64,000 nt of DNA, from NCBI RefSeq assembly GCF_002264395.1, contig NZ_NFVA01000027.1, positions 1 to 64,000 of the forward strand. The letters are read 5' to 3'. The notes under the pieces are model-generated. The model was not told the DNA's origin, did no database searches, and worked only from the letters and a program-made list of their open reading frames with translations. Below, piece after piece: positions 44,951 to 53,436 of the stretch (the first letter of the stretch is position 1; every line of letters starts with the position of its first letter). The stretch is from Paenibacillus sp. VTT E-133291. Its GTDB lineage: Bacteria; Bacillota; Bacilli; Paenibacillales; Paenibacillaceae. The position numbers were made by a program, and so were the translations under genes.

Positions 44951-45244
44951 ATGAAATTTCTAATCGTATTTGGCAGTATAGTGGTCCCCATCGCGATGCT
45001 AATGATACAACATAAATGGATAAAGTGGCGTATTGTTTTTAATGTTGCTTCTGTGTTATCTACGCTTATTTTAGGCAATATTTCTGCCCTAGCCATATAT
45101 GCAATATTAAGAGATAACACGGTATTCATGACCTCGATCCATGCGATTTTTTTGAATCCAATGTTCCTTATAACGGGAGCTTATCTTGGAGTGTATCTGG
45201 TCTATCGCTTAATGTTGATGACGTATGAAGAAGTATATGTATGA
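44951..45244 (+). CDS. Small membrane protein of unknown function
   Basis: A 97-residue protein with three predicted membrane helices (about residues 1-18, 27-51 and 64-88). GAGGTGG upstream of ATG 44951 and the short gap from the lipoprotein gene suggest an operon. No family recognised. Confidence 0.6.
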   Translation: MKFLIVFGSIVVPIAMLMIQHKWIKWRIVFNVASVLSTLILGNISALAIYAILRDNTVFMTSIHAIFLNPMFLITGAYLGVYLVYRLMLMTYEEVYV

Positions 45245-45253
45245 TTTACTTAA

Positions 45254-45289
45254 AAATAGGAGTGTCCTCGTGAAGGGACACTCCTATTT
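45254..45289. terminator. Bidirectional terminator
   Basis: AAATAGGAGTGTCC (45254-45267) and GGACACTCCTATTT (45276-45289) are a perfect 14-bp inverted repeat between convergent genes, with TTTTTA following on the minus strand. Confidence 0.85.
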
Positions 45290-45306
45290 ATGTTATGCAG
45301 CGAAAG

Positions 45307-47028
45307 CTAAGAAGACTTTCCTACAACGTTTGTTCCACTCTTCGTGATCTTGTACGTAAGGATATCACCATTCCAGAAGTGGAATTTCAGGATAACTTCT
45401 CCGTCTTTAACATCTTTAAAGAAGGCTGGTAGCAGCTTGATTTCTTTCGTGTTATAAGAGGGTGAGAAGGTATTGCCGAACTCCTTGAATGGAGTCCAGT
45501 CTTGCGGGCCTGCATTGCCACCAGCGGTATAGACAGCTTCCATCGTGGCAAGCTGGTTGCCATTAAAGGTAGTTGGAATCGCAAACGATTCAGTCGTACC
45601 TTTGGCATCACTTAATTTGGCAGTGTCATTCACGATGATCTTTAGTCTCCACGCAACACCCTTGTTGAATTTCAGCGTTAACACGGCATTTTCACCGTAT
45701 TTTTGGGAAGCTGTGAGTTTTTTGAGTTGGCTGGCTTTGAGTGTGAGTTCCTCGCCATTCAAGGTGTAATCTTTTCCCTTTATTAGATACTTCCCATTTG
45801 CACTAATCGTGGTTAGCTTATTGCCGTTTAGGTTGAGCTTCACCTTGGTGTCTTTGATCGTTGCACCTTTTTTTAGATAGACCAGATCGCTCTCGGTGCT
45901 CGAGGAACGTTCTTTCAGACCAGACATTAATACGTTGTGGAGTTCGGAATCGGACCACTTATACGTTTTGCGGTTGAAATGTTGCCCATTATCCCAGAGC
46001 ATGGAGGTCATTTTCTTTTCTTTTAAATAATAGGTAAGGTACTCGAAGAATTTCAGCTTCTCGCCTTGTTCAATCACACCTGTATCCTTATCGAAGCCTA
46101 GCAGTCCAAACTCACCAACGATAACAGGGATTCCTTTGGCTACGAATGTGTTGTAAACGTTATCAAAAGTTTGGATGATATCGTTTTTTGTATCTTTTTC
46201 AAACGTGGTGTAACCAGCGATATTCACACTGAACGGCCAGAAGCCGTAGTAGTGAACGGTCGCGATTATGTTCGGATCGTTAAGAGCTGTAATCGTCTTG
46301 TAAAGCTGATCCATTCTAGGTTGGGTAGGAGAAGTCTCTAATGAAGGCAGCACTAGCGGACGGACATCATTCTTTCCACCTGAGTTTCGAACGATCTGAT
46401 GGAAAGAATTGTTGAGCTCTGTAAGCATCTGTTCCATCTTCACTTCATCCGTACTTCCGCCATCCGTGAAACGAGGTTCATTAATGCTTTCGAACATCAG
46501 CTTATCGGATTTATCCTTGAAGCGGTCCGCAATTTGAGTCCATGCTGCGTTATAACGCGCGAGCGTTTCATCATGCTTCTCTTCCATATGACTTACCCAT
46601 AACCAGGAGTCGTGATGGACGTTAATCATTACATAAAGCTTGGCGTCCAGCGCCCAGCCGACAACTTCTTCGACACGGTTGAGGTAAGCTTGATCAATGG
46701 TATAGTTCGGTGCTTCACCTATGTGTGAATCCCAAGTGATGGGAATCCGGATACTTTTGTAGCCTTGTGCGGCGATTTTCTTAATCAGTTCTTGGGTCAC
46801 ACGCGGATTGCCCCAGGAGGTTTCATCCTCACCTGTAGCATCTAGCGTATTGCCAAGGTTCCATCCGGGCTGCATATCGTCTACATAGGATTGGATCTTA
46901 CTCTTTGGTGCTGGCTTAGCTTGTTGCTCGTCCTTAGTGGCAGCGGCGGCAATGGATGAGAACAAAGAAAGCAGAAGAGCGGTGACAAGGGTCAATGATA
47001 AGAAGTGTTTCTGGATTCGAGTAGTCAT
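45307..47028 (-). CDS. Secreted GH5 endoglucanase (cellulase) with X2-type module
   Basis: A 573-residue secreted enzyme. A signal peptide (residues 1-29, ending IAAAA) precedes a GH5 catalytic domain (about 45-380): MQPGWNLGNTLDATGEDETSWGNP, acid/base Glu184 in FESINEPR and nucleophile Glu306 in IVGEFG. A CBM_X2-type Ig-like module (about 385-470, LVYLKKGATIKDTKVKLNLNG) and a C-terminal beta-sandwich that may bind cellulose follow. It hydrolyses internal beta-1,4-glucan bonds outside the cell. AAAGGAG precedes ATG. A cre site about 100 bp upstream implies glucose repression. Confidence 0.9.
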   Translation of the reverse strand: MTTRIQKHFLSLTLVTALLLSLFSSIAAAATKDEQQAKPAPKSKIQSYVDDMQPGWNLGNTLDATGEDETSWGNPRVTQELIKKIAAQGYKSIRIPITWDSHIGEAPNYTIDQAYLNRVEEVVGWALDAKLYVMINVHHDSWLWVSHMEEKHDETLARYNAAWTQIADRFKDKSDKLMFESINEPRFTDGGSTDEVKMEQMLTELNNSFHQIVRNSGGKNDVRPLVLPSLETSPTQPRMDQLYKTITALNDPNIIATVHYYGFWPFSVNIAGYTTFEKDTKNDIIQTFDNVYNTFVAKGIPVIVGEFGLLGFDKDTGVIEQGEKLKFFEYLTYYLKEKKMTSMLWDNGQHFNRKTYKWSDSELHNVLMSGLKERSSSTESDLVYLKKGATIKDTKVKLNLNGNKLTTISANGKYLIKGKDYTLNGEELTLKASQLKKLTASQKYGENAVLTLKFNKGVAWRLKIIVNDTAKLSDAKGTTESFAIPTTFNGNQLATMEAVYTAGGNAGPQDWTPFKEFGNTFSPSYNTKEIKLLPAFFKDVKDGEVILKFHFWNGDILTYKITKSGTNVVGKSS

Positions 47029-47126
47029 TGAATTCTCCTTTGTAAGATCATTTTTTGAGGATGCTTAAACCGGACCTTCATTAGTACTTTGGTGCTTAGA
47101 TGATCATATACACCTCCATTAATTTG

Positions 47127-47142
47127 TTGTAAACGCTTACCA
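47127..47142. promoter_or_regulatory. Candidate cre (CcpA) site upstream of the cellulase
   Basis: TTGTAAACGCTTACCA matches the cre consensus WTGNNARCGNWWWCAW with one mismatch near the end. It fits carbon catabolite repression of a secreted cellulase. Confidence 0.65.
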
Positions 47143-47248
47143 AATACCCTAACATAGAATAATTTCAACGAGTACCTTACTAATTTGTGGTAAATTCATA
47201 TATGAATTAGTGATTTGCAGTGATTCCAAAGTTATGGAGGGCAATCCA

Positions 47249-47827
47249 GTGAGCAGATTTCATTACATAGGCTCGGCTACAGAGCTTCCGTTAGGAGAAA
47301 GAGGCAGTGTACTGTCAGCAAAGACATATAATGAAGTGAAAAATTCCCCAGAGTATAAGAATCAAAGAGAGGCTTTACGCCTGCAAGGCATAATTCCTTT
47401 AGATGACATCGCAGATCTGTCTCATTTAAGAGATGAGGACTGTCTTGTATACGACTCGGAAGAAGATGCAGCGGGTATTTTTATAGAGGAACTTGGGTAT
47501 TGGAACGATGAGATTCGCAAGCATTTTCGGAGTCCATATGTATACCGGATTTCACCGAATTGGGGCGGCTTCTCTGTATCCCCTAAGCTAAAAGATACGC
47601 TACCAGGATCGTATGATGCCTCACTCAAGTGTTGTCGGGAGTTATTTAGGCTTATGACAGATTATGGGGTATCTGGTGCCGAGTTTGAGCTTTATACTTG
47701 TTGGGCTGAGGAAGAAGGGCTCCTACGAAATAAAAAGTATGATCGAATCTTTGATTTGGCCTCTTTGTCACTGGAGGAGGGCTTTGAGCTGAGAGAAAAA
47801 GAGTATATTGTGGTTAAAATGATTTGA
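47249..47827 (+). CDS. Hypothetical protein
   Basis: A 192-residue soluble acidic protein without signal peptide or membrane segment. GTG 47249 lies 7 nt after GGAGGG; in-frame codons from 47210 lack a ribosome site. Recognisable but unassigned segments are SRFHYIGSATELPLGERGS at the N-terminus and YVYRISPNWGGFSVSP in the middle. I do not recognise the family. It lies between the cellulase and the cobalamin riboswitch, divergent from the former and unlinked to the latter by its own promoter. Confidence 0.65.
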   Translation: MSRFHYIGSATELPLGERGSVLSAKTYNEVKNSPEYKNQREALRLQGIIPLDDIADLSHLRDEDCLVYDSEEDAAGIFIEELGYWNDEIRKHFRSPYVYRISPNWGGFSVSPKLKDTLPGSYDASLKCCRELFRLMTDYGVSGAEFELYTCWAEEEGLLRNKKYDRIFDLASLSLEEGFELREKEYIVVKMI

Positions 47828-47878
47828 TATTCAATAGGATTATCGCTAACTACTCGTTATACAAAAAACAAATATTGC

Positions 47879-47907
47879 ATGACAAAAGCATCTATATTAG
47901 ATATGAT
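47879..47907 (+). promoter_or_regulatory. Promoter of the cobalamin-riboswitch operon
   Basis: -35 ATGACA (47879-47884), 17-nt spacer, -10 TATGAT (47902-47907). The riboswitch begins about 25 nt downstream. Confidence 0.7.
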
Positions 47908-47931
47908 GGAGCATGAAAAATTATTATTAGC

Positions 47932-48110
47932 AATAGGTGCCAATTATGAATGTTTCGGAAATGCAATCATAGATTGGTTAAATGGAAAGCGGGTGTGAGT
48001 CCCGCGCGGTCCCGCCGCTGTGAAAGAGGAGTCCTTGCAAGGTACCACTGGGAAACTGGGAAGGTAGCAAGGGTGATGATACTTGAGCCAGAATATCTGC
48101 CTGTTTCTGA
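47932..48110 (+). promoter_or_regulatory. Cobalamin riboswitch
   Basis: The aptamer shows the hallmarks of a cobalamin riboswitch: AAGCGGGTGTGAGTCCCGC and GGTCCCGCCGCTGTGA (47988-48023), a B12-box-like CCACTGGGAAACTGGGAAGG (48045-48064), then GCAAGGGTGATGAT, GAGCCAGAATATCTGCCTG and TTTCTG closing the outer helix. It controls the operon from 48384: cobalamin binding should promote termination at 48191-48220. A short open frame across this RNA (47950-48189) is not a gene. Confidence 0.93.
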
Positions 48111-48190
48111 TACACCATTAAACTCTACGAGCGATAGAGGGGTGTTTGATATAGTATATGCCTGCTATTATTGCGGTTCACTATCTTAAA

Positions 48191-48220
48191 CCTCTTGACG
48201 TTATGTTGAGTGGTTTTTTT
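48191..48220 (+). terminator. Riboswitch-controlled terminator
   Basis: CCTCTTGAC (48191-48199) pairs with GTTGAGTGG (48205-48213), with one mismatch and two wobbles, followed by TTTTTTT. Its position 80 nt after the aptamer suits a transcription-terminating expression platform. Confidence 0.75.
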
Positions 48221-48223
48221 GTA

Positions 48224-48326
48224 GTGCTAAAAATATAAGAAAGTATAAGTTTAGCACCTATACTCTATGTCTTATATTTCTCGCTAAACGCATAACGTCC
48301 TTATAAGGACGCCGAGGGCGTTATGC
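48224..48326 (+). promoter_or_regulatory. Structured leader between terminator and first gene
   Basis: GTGCTAAA/TTTAGCAC (48224-48231, 48250-48257) and AAATATAAGA/TCTTATATTT (48231-48240, 48270-48279) are two perfect inverted repeats whose arms interleave, so only one can form at a time. Then GCATAAC (48290-48296), the palindrome GTCCTTATAAGGAC (48297-48310), GCCGAGGGC (48311-48319) and GTTATGC (48320-48326) make a gapless three-way junction. The role is unknown; messenger stabilisation or a second control layer is possible. Confidence 0.5.
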
Positions 48327-48383
48327 TTGGAAAGTTTATTCTGTTTTTTTATTATAGGAAGAGAAGGGAAGGGTTATGGAAAC

Positions 48384-51300
48384 ATGAAGAAAAATAAGTT
48401 TTTAGCTTGGTTACTCATTGTAGCTGTATTTATCACGACGTTCTCTACAAGCGTAATCCCGGCTCATGCGAATGAAGCAATTGCCGATAGTGCAGTTGTA
48501 ACAACAGAGGTTAATCAAGCTCTAGTAGAGCAGATTAATGCGTTAGTACAAGAGCCAGATACAGAGAAGCCTACGATATTAATAGAAGGTATACAAGATA
48601 AACAAGAAGTATCCAGTAAAGATTTAAGCTTCAAAGTAGTGGTTACAGACAATGTCTATAAAGACATTATCCCAGTAGTAAAGCTGAACCAAGTCGTTCT
48701 GTCAGCTACTAATGGTGAGTACAGAGCCTCTCTTAACCCAGGTAGTAACGTAATCGCAGTAACGGCTGTAGATGGCGCTGGGAACAAAGCAGATAATGTA
48801 ACCTATCAGGTTACTTATAAAATTACTGCCAAAGAACAGTTAGATAAAAGCTTGGCTTACATCGTTAACACTGTAAAGAATCCGTCATTTGGAACAGGTA
48901 GCGGAGAATGGTCGATTCTTTCTCTAGCACGTGCGAACTATAAAGTACCAAGTGGTTATTATGATCTCTATTACAACAATGTAGCTACGAAAATAACATC
49001 GATGATCAAAGAGGATGGAAAACTCGACGCCAATAAAAGCACAGAGAATTCCAGAGCAATTCTAGGACTGACCTCTATCGGAAAAGATATCACGAATGTT
49101 GCAGGTCATGATCTAAGAAATGCACTCGCTGATTATCAATATATTCAGAAGCAAGGGAACAACGGTCCCATATTTGCTCTGATTGCACTAGATAGTCATG
49201 ACTACGAAATTCCAGTATTATTCCCTGATCCTGATGAGAAGGGAGTTATATATCAAAGCACAAGAGAAAACCTGGTTCAGTACATCTTAGATAGAGAAGT
49301 TAAAAAAGGTGCAGCAGATGCCGGGGGCTGGGCTTTAGGTGTAACCAAAGCAGACGTCGATATGACCGGGATGGCGATGCAAGCACTTGCGCCTTATTAC
49401 GCAACGAATTCTAATGTAAAAGCTGCCGTGGATCGGGCGATTGCATGGTTATCGAGTGTACAAAATGCTCAAGGTGGATTTACAAGCTGGGGAAGCACAA
49501 GCAGTGAGAGCATCGCACAGATTGTTGTTGCCTTAACTGGCGTAGGCGTAGATCCGCACAGTGACCCTAAGTTTATTAAAGAAGGAAATTCACTTATAGA
49601 TGCTTTACTTAGCTTCTCTGGGCCGGATGGTGGATTCAAGCATATTCTCACCGGAAAAGTAGACGCTATGGCTACGGATCAAGGCACATATGCACTCGTA
49701 TCCTATGATCGTCTGATCAATAATAGCAACCGTCTCTATGACATGAATGATGTTCAATTAGAGCAGCCGGAAGTACCGACTCCAGATGTAGCCAAGCAGC
49801 ATTTGGATAAGAGCCTTGCCTATCTTGTTAAAACCGTAACGAATCCGACTTATTTCGGAGAGTGGTCCATTCTTTCTTTAGCACGTGCAAACTACGATGT
49901 GCCTAATGCTTATTATGATCTCTATTACAACAATATAGCTACGAAAGTAGCAGCCTTAATAAAGGATGGGAAAATCGATACTACTGTAAGTACAGAGTAT
50001 TCCAGATTGATTTTAGGACTTACCTCTATTGGAAAAGATATCACGAATGTCGCGGGGTATGATCTGAGAAAAACGCTTGCTGATTATCAATACATTCAGA
50101 AGCAAGGAAATAATGGTCCTATATTTGCTCTAATTGCGCTAGATAGTCATAACTATGATATTCCAGTAGCGCCAGCAGGTAAAGTTCAAACCACAAGAGA
50201 AAACCTGATTCAGTATATTTTAGATAATGAGATTAAAAAAGGTACAGTAGAAGCCGGTGGTTGGGCATTAGGTACGGCGAAAGCCGATGTCGATATGACG
50301 GCTATGGCAATACAAGCACTTGCACCTTATTACGCAAAGGATTCTAATGTAAAAGCTGCCGTAGATCGGGCCATTGCATGGTTATCGAGTAATCAAAATA
50401 ATGATGGTAGTTATACAAGCTGGGGAAGCACAAGCAGTGAAAGCATCTCGCAAGTTATTGTTGCTTTAACTAGCGTAGGTGTTAACCCGGACAATGATGT
50501 TAGGTTTATCAAGAATGGCAAGTCCCTTATTGATGCATTACTTGTCTTTGCTGCACCTGATGGTGGATTTAAGCACACCTTAACAGGATCAGTAAATGGA
50601 ATGGCTACGGACCAAGGCACGTATGCACTTGTGTCCTATGATCGTCTGATCAATCATAGTAACCGTCTCTTTGATATGAATGATGTGAAATTGGAACAAC
50701 CAGAAGGACCGGGACCTGGGCAACCAGAGGGTCCAAAAGAACTTCCGTTACCGTCTGGTAATAACCCAAAAGTTGATATCCCAAATGACGCTCAAGATTA
50801 TATCGTTCCGATCAGCACCGGGGATAGCAACAAGGAAATAACGGTAGTTATTCCTAAAGACCAACAATCGAAAGTTAGTGTTAGTTTACCTAGTAACAGC
50901 GACCTTCCTCAGATAGAGGCTAACAAAGGTGACGTATCTGTAGTCATTCCTAAGGGTGCAAAAGTTACAAGTGGAGATGCCTCAACGATTGAACTAATGT
51001 CACCTTTAACAGGCACAGAAGCTGCACTAAAAGATAGTCTGAACCAGATTATTTCCCAGGATAAGAAGCTGGAGAGCATTATTCAAGCTTTTTCCATGGG
51101 TGGCAGTGCAAGAGTAGAATTTAGTCAATTTATAACATTAACCTTTAAGGACCTTAAAGGAAAAGATGCTGCTTATATTCAAAATGGTACACCTCATGCG
51201 ATTCAAAAATTTGTAAGTGATGACTTAGGCATTGCGAGCGGCAAGTCTGAGTATGCCTTTGATAGTGGAAATGACTTAATCGTAAAAACCAATCACTTCA

Positions 51301-53363
51301 CTGATTACATTGCTTATACATCCAGTGTAGTTCAGACACCTGGTGGCGACGGTGGTAGTGGCAATGGTGAAGGAAATGGCGGCGGCAATGGTGGTGGAAC
51401 CACTCCATCGAAGCCATATGTAACCCTATCCGTGGATAAGCTTACGATTAATAAGGGATATGTTGTTCCATCTGCACAGGTAGAGCTACTACCAAATGAC
51501 ACAGTATGGTCTGTATTAAAGAGAGTGCTTGACAGCCAAGGTATCATCTATAAATTTAAGTGGACAGAAATATACAATAGTGTATATGTTGAATCCATAG
51601 CTGGTGATGGAGAATTTGACCATGATAGCGGTAGTGGCTGGATGTATAATGTGAACGGAGTTTATCCTAATTATGGTGCATCTTCATATAACCTAAGTGC
51701 TGGGGATAGAATTCAGTGGCGTTATACTACGAATTTGGGTGCCGATCTAAATGCACCGATACCAACAGCGAGTCCGACTCCAAAGCCAACACCTAAACCT
51801 AGCGGTACTCCTGCTCCGGGTGATGTAACTATTCCGGAAGGTAACGGTAATCCGACAGCGAGTCCATCTCCAACAGCAACTCCTACTGATATTAAAAAAC
51901 TGTATAAAGACGCCGATAAGATCTCATCCTGGGCGTTCTCAGCGATTGAAACAGCTACAGTAAAAGGGTACATCCAAGGTAACAATGGTCAGGTGAATCC
52001 GAAGGATTACATTACAAAAGCAGAGTTTACTAAGATCCTAGTTTCTGCATTGGAACTTGATATTAAGAGTGATAAGGGAATTACCTATAAGGATGTAGCT
52101 CTGGCAGATTGGTTCTATCCATATGTGAATGCTGCTCATAAAGCAGGATTAATTACAGGCTTTAATAATGAATTTAAGCCAAATGACAAGATTACTCGCG
52201 AGCAGATGGCAGCAATCATTGTCAGAGCATTATCAATCCCAGCTACGAAGCCAGGAACAGCGATTAAAGACATCAAAACTGCATCCGCGTGGGCTAAAGC
52301 AGATGTGGAAACTATTGTTGCCACTGGACTAATGTTAGGTGATGATAATCAATTTAAACCTAAAGAGCTTGTAACTAGAGAAATGGCAGCTGTTGTAGCT
52401 ACTAGAACCCATGATTATAAGAGTGGCGACAAAGCAGTTAGTCCATATATTCAGAACACAGCATTCTTTTTGCAAAAAACAGTAACAAACCCTGTCATCT
52501 CCTCGGTTGGCGGCGATTGGACAGTGTTCGGGCTGGCACGTTCTGGTGTGAAGGTTCCAGATAGTTATTACGCTAAGTACTATGCGAATGTAGAAGCAAC
52601 CCTTAAAGAAAAGGCTGGGAAGCTGCATAGCGTAAAATATACGGAATATGATAGAGTTATTTTGGCATTAACTTCAATCGGCAAAAATATTGATAAAGTG
52701 GCGGGTTATAACCTACTGGAGCCGCTCGCTGATTTTGATACTGTAATCAAGCAAGGTATTAATGGACCTGTGTTTGCCTTGATCGCACTGGATAGTAATC
52801 ATTACGACATTCCAGTGGTTAAGGATGTAAAGACACAGACGACTAGAGAGAAGCTTATTGATTATATTTTAGGCAGAGAGATCAACGGTGGGGGATGGGC
52901 ACTTGGCAGTAATGCTACTGCGGCCGATCCGGATATCACTGGGATGGTTATTCAAGGCTTAACCCCTTATTACAAAACGAATGCCAAAGTAACGGCTGCT
53001 GTAGATCGTGGATTGGCTTGGTTATCCAAAACACAAACAGCAGACGGTGGCTTTGCAAGCTGGGAATCTACGAACTCCGAGAGCATTGCTCAGGTTATTG
53101 TAGCTTTAACTGGACTTGGTATAGATCCGCATAAGGATTCCAGATTTATTAAAAATGGCCGTTCAGCGGTAGATGCGTTGCTTGGCTTTGCTGCTGCTGA
53201 AGGTGGTTTTTATCACGTGAAGCAGGGTGGAGTAGGCAACGGAGGCGCGAAACCAGGAGAAGTAGATCTTATGGCTACGGATCAAGCGATGTATGCACTG
53301 GTTGCTTATGATCGGTTCGTTAAGGGTCAGACGAGTCTTTATGACATGACAGACGTTAAATAG
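48384..53363 (+). CDS. Secreted SLH protein with transcobalamin-like modules
   Basis: A 1659-residue secreted protein. In order: signal peptide (1-31, ending AHA); Ig-like domain (about 59-148); two closely similar alpha/alpha-barrel modules (about 151-459 and 470-769); a beta-rich spacer (796-979); a Gly-rich linker; a DUF4430 domain (1010-1122, with SGSGWMYNVNGVYPNYGASS); a Pro/Thr linker; three SLH motifs (1171-1350); and a third, more divergent barrel (1353-1659). The barrels (VDMTGMAMQALAPYY, SWGSTSSESIAQIVVALTG) resemble the helical domain of intrinsic factor/transcobalamin, and DUF4430 is the transcobalamin C-terminal domain. With the cobalamin riboswitch upstream and ECF genes downstream, corrinoid capture at the S-layer is the likely role (inference). 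Start ATG 48384 has GAAGGG 10 nt upstream. Confidence 0.85.
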   Translation: MKKNKFLAWLLIVAVFITTFSTSVIPAHANEAIADSAVVTTEVNQALVEQINALVQEPDTEKPTILIEGIQDKQEVSSKDLSFKVVVTDNVYKDIIPVVKLNQVVLSATNGEYRASLNPGSNVIAVTAVDGAGNKADNVTYQVTYKITAKEQLDKSLAYIVNTVKNPSFGTGSGEWSILSLARANYKVPSGYYDLYYNNVATKITSMIKEDGKLDANKSTENSRAILGLTSIGKDITNVAGHDLRNALADYQYIQKQGNNGPIFALIALDSHDYEIPVLFPDPDEKGVIYQSTRENLVQYILDREVKKGAADAGGWALGVTKADVDMTGMAMQALAPYYATNSNVKAAVDRAIAWLSSVQNAQGGFTSWGSTSSESIAQIVVALTGVGVDPHSDPKFIKEGNSLIDALLSFSGPDGGFKHILTGKVDAMATDQGTYALVSYDRLINNSNRLYDMNDVQLEQPEVPTPDVAKQHLDKSLAYLVKTVTNPTYFGEWSILSLARANYDVPNAYYDLYYNNIATKVAALIKDGKIDTTVSTEYSRLILGLTSIGKDITNVAGYDLRKTLADYQYIQKQGNNGPIFALIALDSHNYDIPVAPAGKVQTTRENLIQYILDNEIKKGTVEAGGWALGTAKADVDMTAMAIQALAPYYAKDSNVKAAVDRAIAWLSSNQNNDGSYTSWGSTSSESISQVIVALTSVGVNPDNDVRFIKNGKSLIDALLVFAAPDGGFKHTLTGSVNGMATDQGTYALVSYDRLINHSNRLFDMNDVKLEQPEGPGPGQPEGPKELPLPSGNNPKVDIPNDAQDYIVPISTGDSNKEITVVIPKDQQSKVSVSLPSNSDLPQIEANKGDVSVVIPKGAKVTSGDASTIELMSPLTGTEAALKDSLNQIISQDKKLESIIQAFSMGGSARVEFSQFITLTFKDLKGKDAAYIQNGTPHAIQKFVSDDLGIASGKSEYAFDSGNDLIVKTNHFTDYIAYTSSVVQTPGGDGGSGNGEGNGGGNGGGTTPSKPYVTLSVDKLTINKGYVVPSAQVELLPNDTVWSVLKRVLDSQGIIYKFKWTEIYNSVYVESIAGDGEFDHDSGSGWMYNVNGVYPNYGASSYNLSAGDRIQWRYTTNLGADLNAPIPTASPTPKPTPKPSGTPAPGDVTIPEGNGNPTASPSPTATPTDIKKLYKDADKISSWAFSAIETATVKGYIQGNNGQVNPKDYITKAEFTKILVSALELDIKSDKGITYKDVALADWFYPYVNAAHKAGLITGFNNEFKPNDKITREQMAAIIVRALSIPATKPGTAIKDIKTASAWAKADVETIVATGLMLGDDNQFKPKELVTREMAAVVATRTHDYKSGDKAVSPYIQNTAFFLQKTVTNPVISSVGGDWTVFGLARSGVKVPDSYYAKYYANVEATLKEKAGKLHSVKYTEYDRVILALTSIGKNIDKVAGYNLLEPLADFDTVIKQGINGPVFALIALDSNHYDIPVVKDVKTQTTREKLIDYILGREINGGGWALGSNATAADPDITGMVIQGLTPYYKTNAKVTAAVDRGLAWLSKTQTADGGFASWESTNSESIAQVIVALTGLGIDPHKDSRFIKNGRSAVDALLGFAAAEGGFYHVKQGGVGNGGAKPGEVDLMATDQAMYALVAYDRFVKGQTSLYDMTDVK

Positions 53364-53436
53364 AACTTTATTTAAAGAGATAAGCAAGGGTAGCGTGTAT
53401 ACCCTTGCTTATTATTTAAGGTGGGGAACTTAAGAA

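Noticed and set aside
47950..48189. 79-codon open frame on the plus strand
   Set aside because: It runs through the cobalamin riboswitch aptamer, has no ribosome site, and its sequence is explained by RNA structure.
48384..53363. Terpene cyclase or prenyltransferase identity for the large SLH protein
   Set aside because: The alpha/alpha-barrel repeats superficially suggest it, but there is no DxDD-type motif or prenyltransferase zinc ligand set, and the DUF4430 domain and riboswitch favour a transcobalamin-like binding role.
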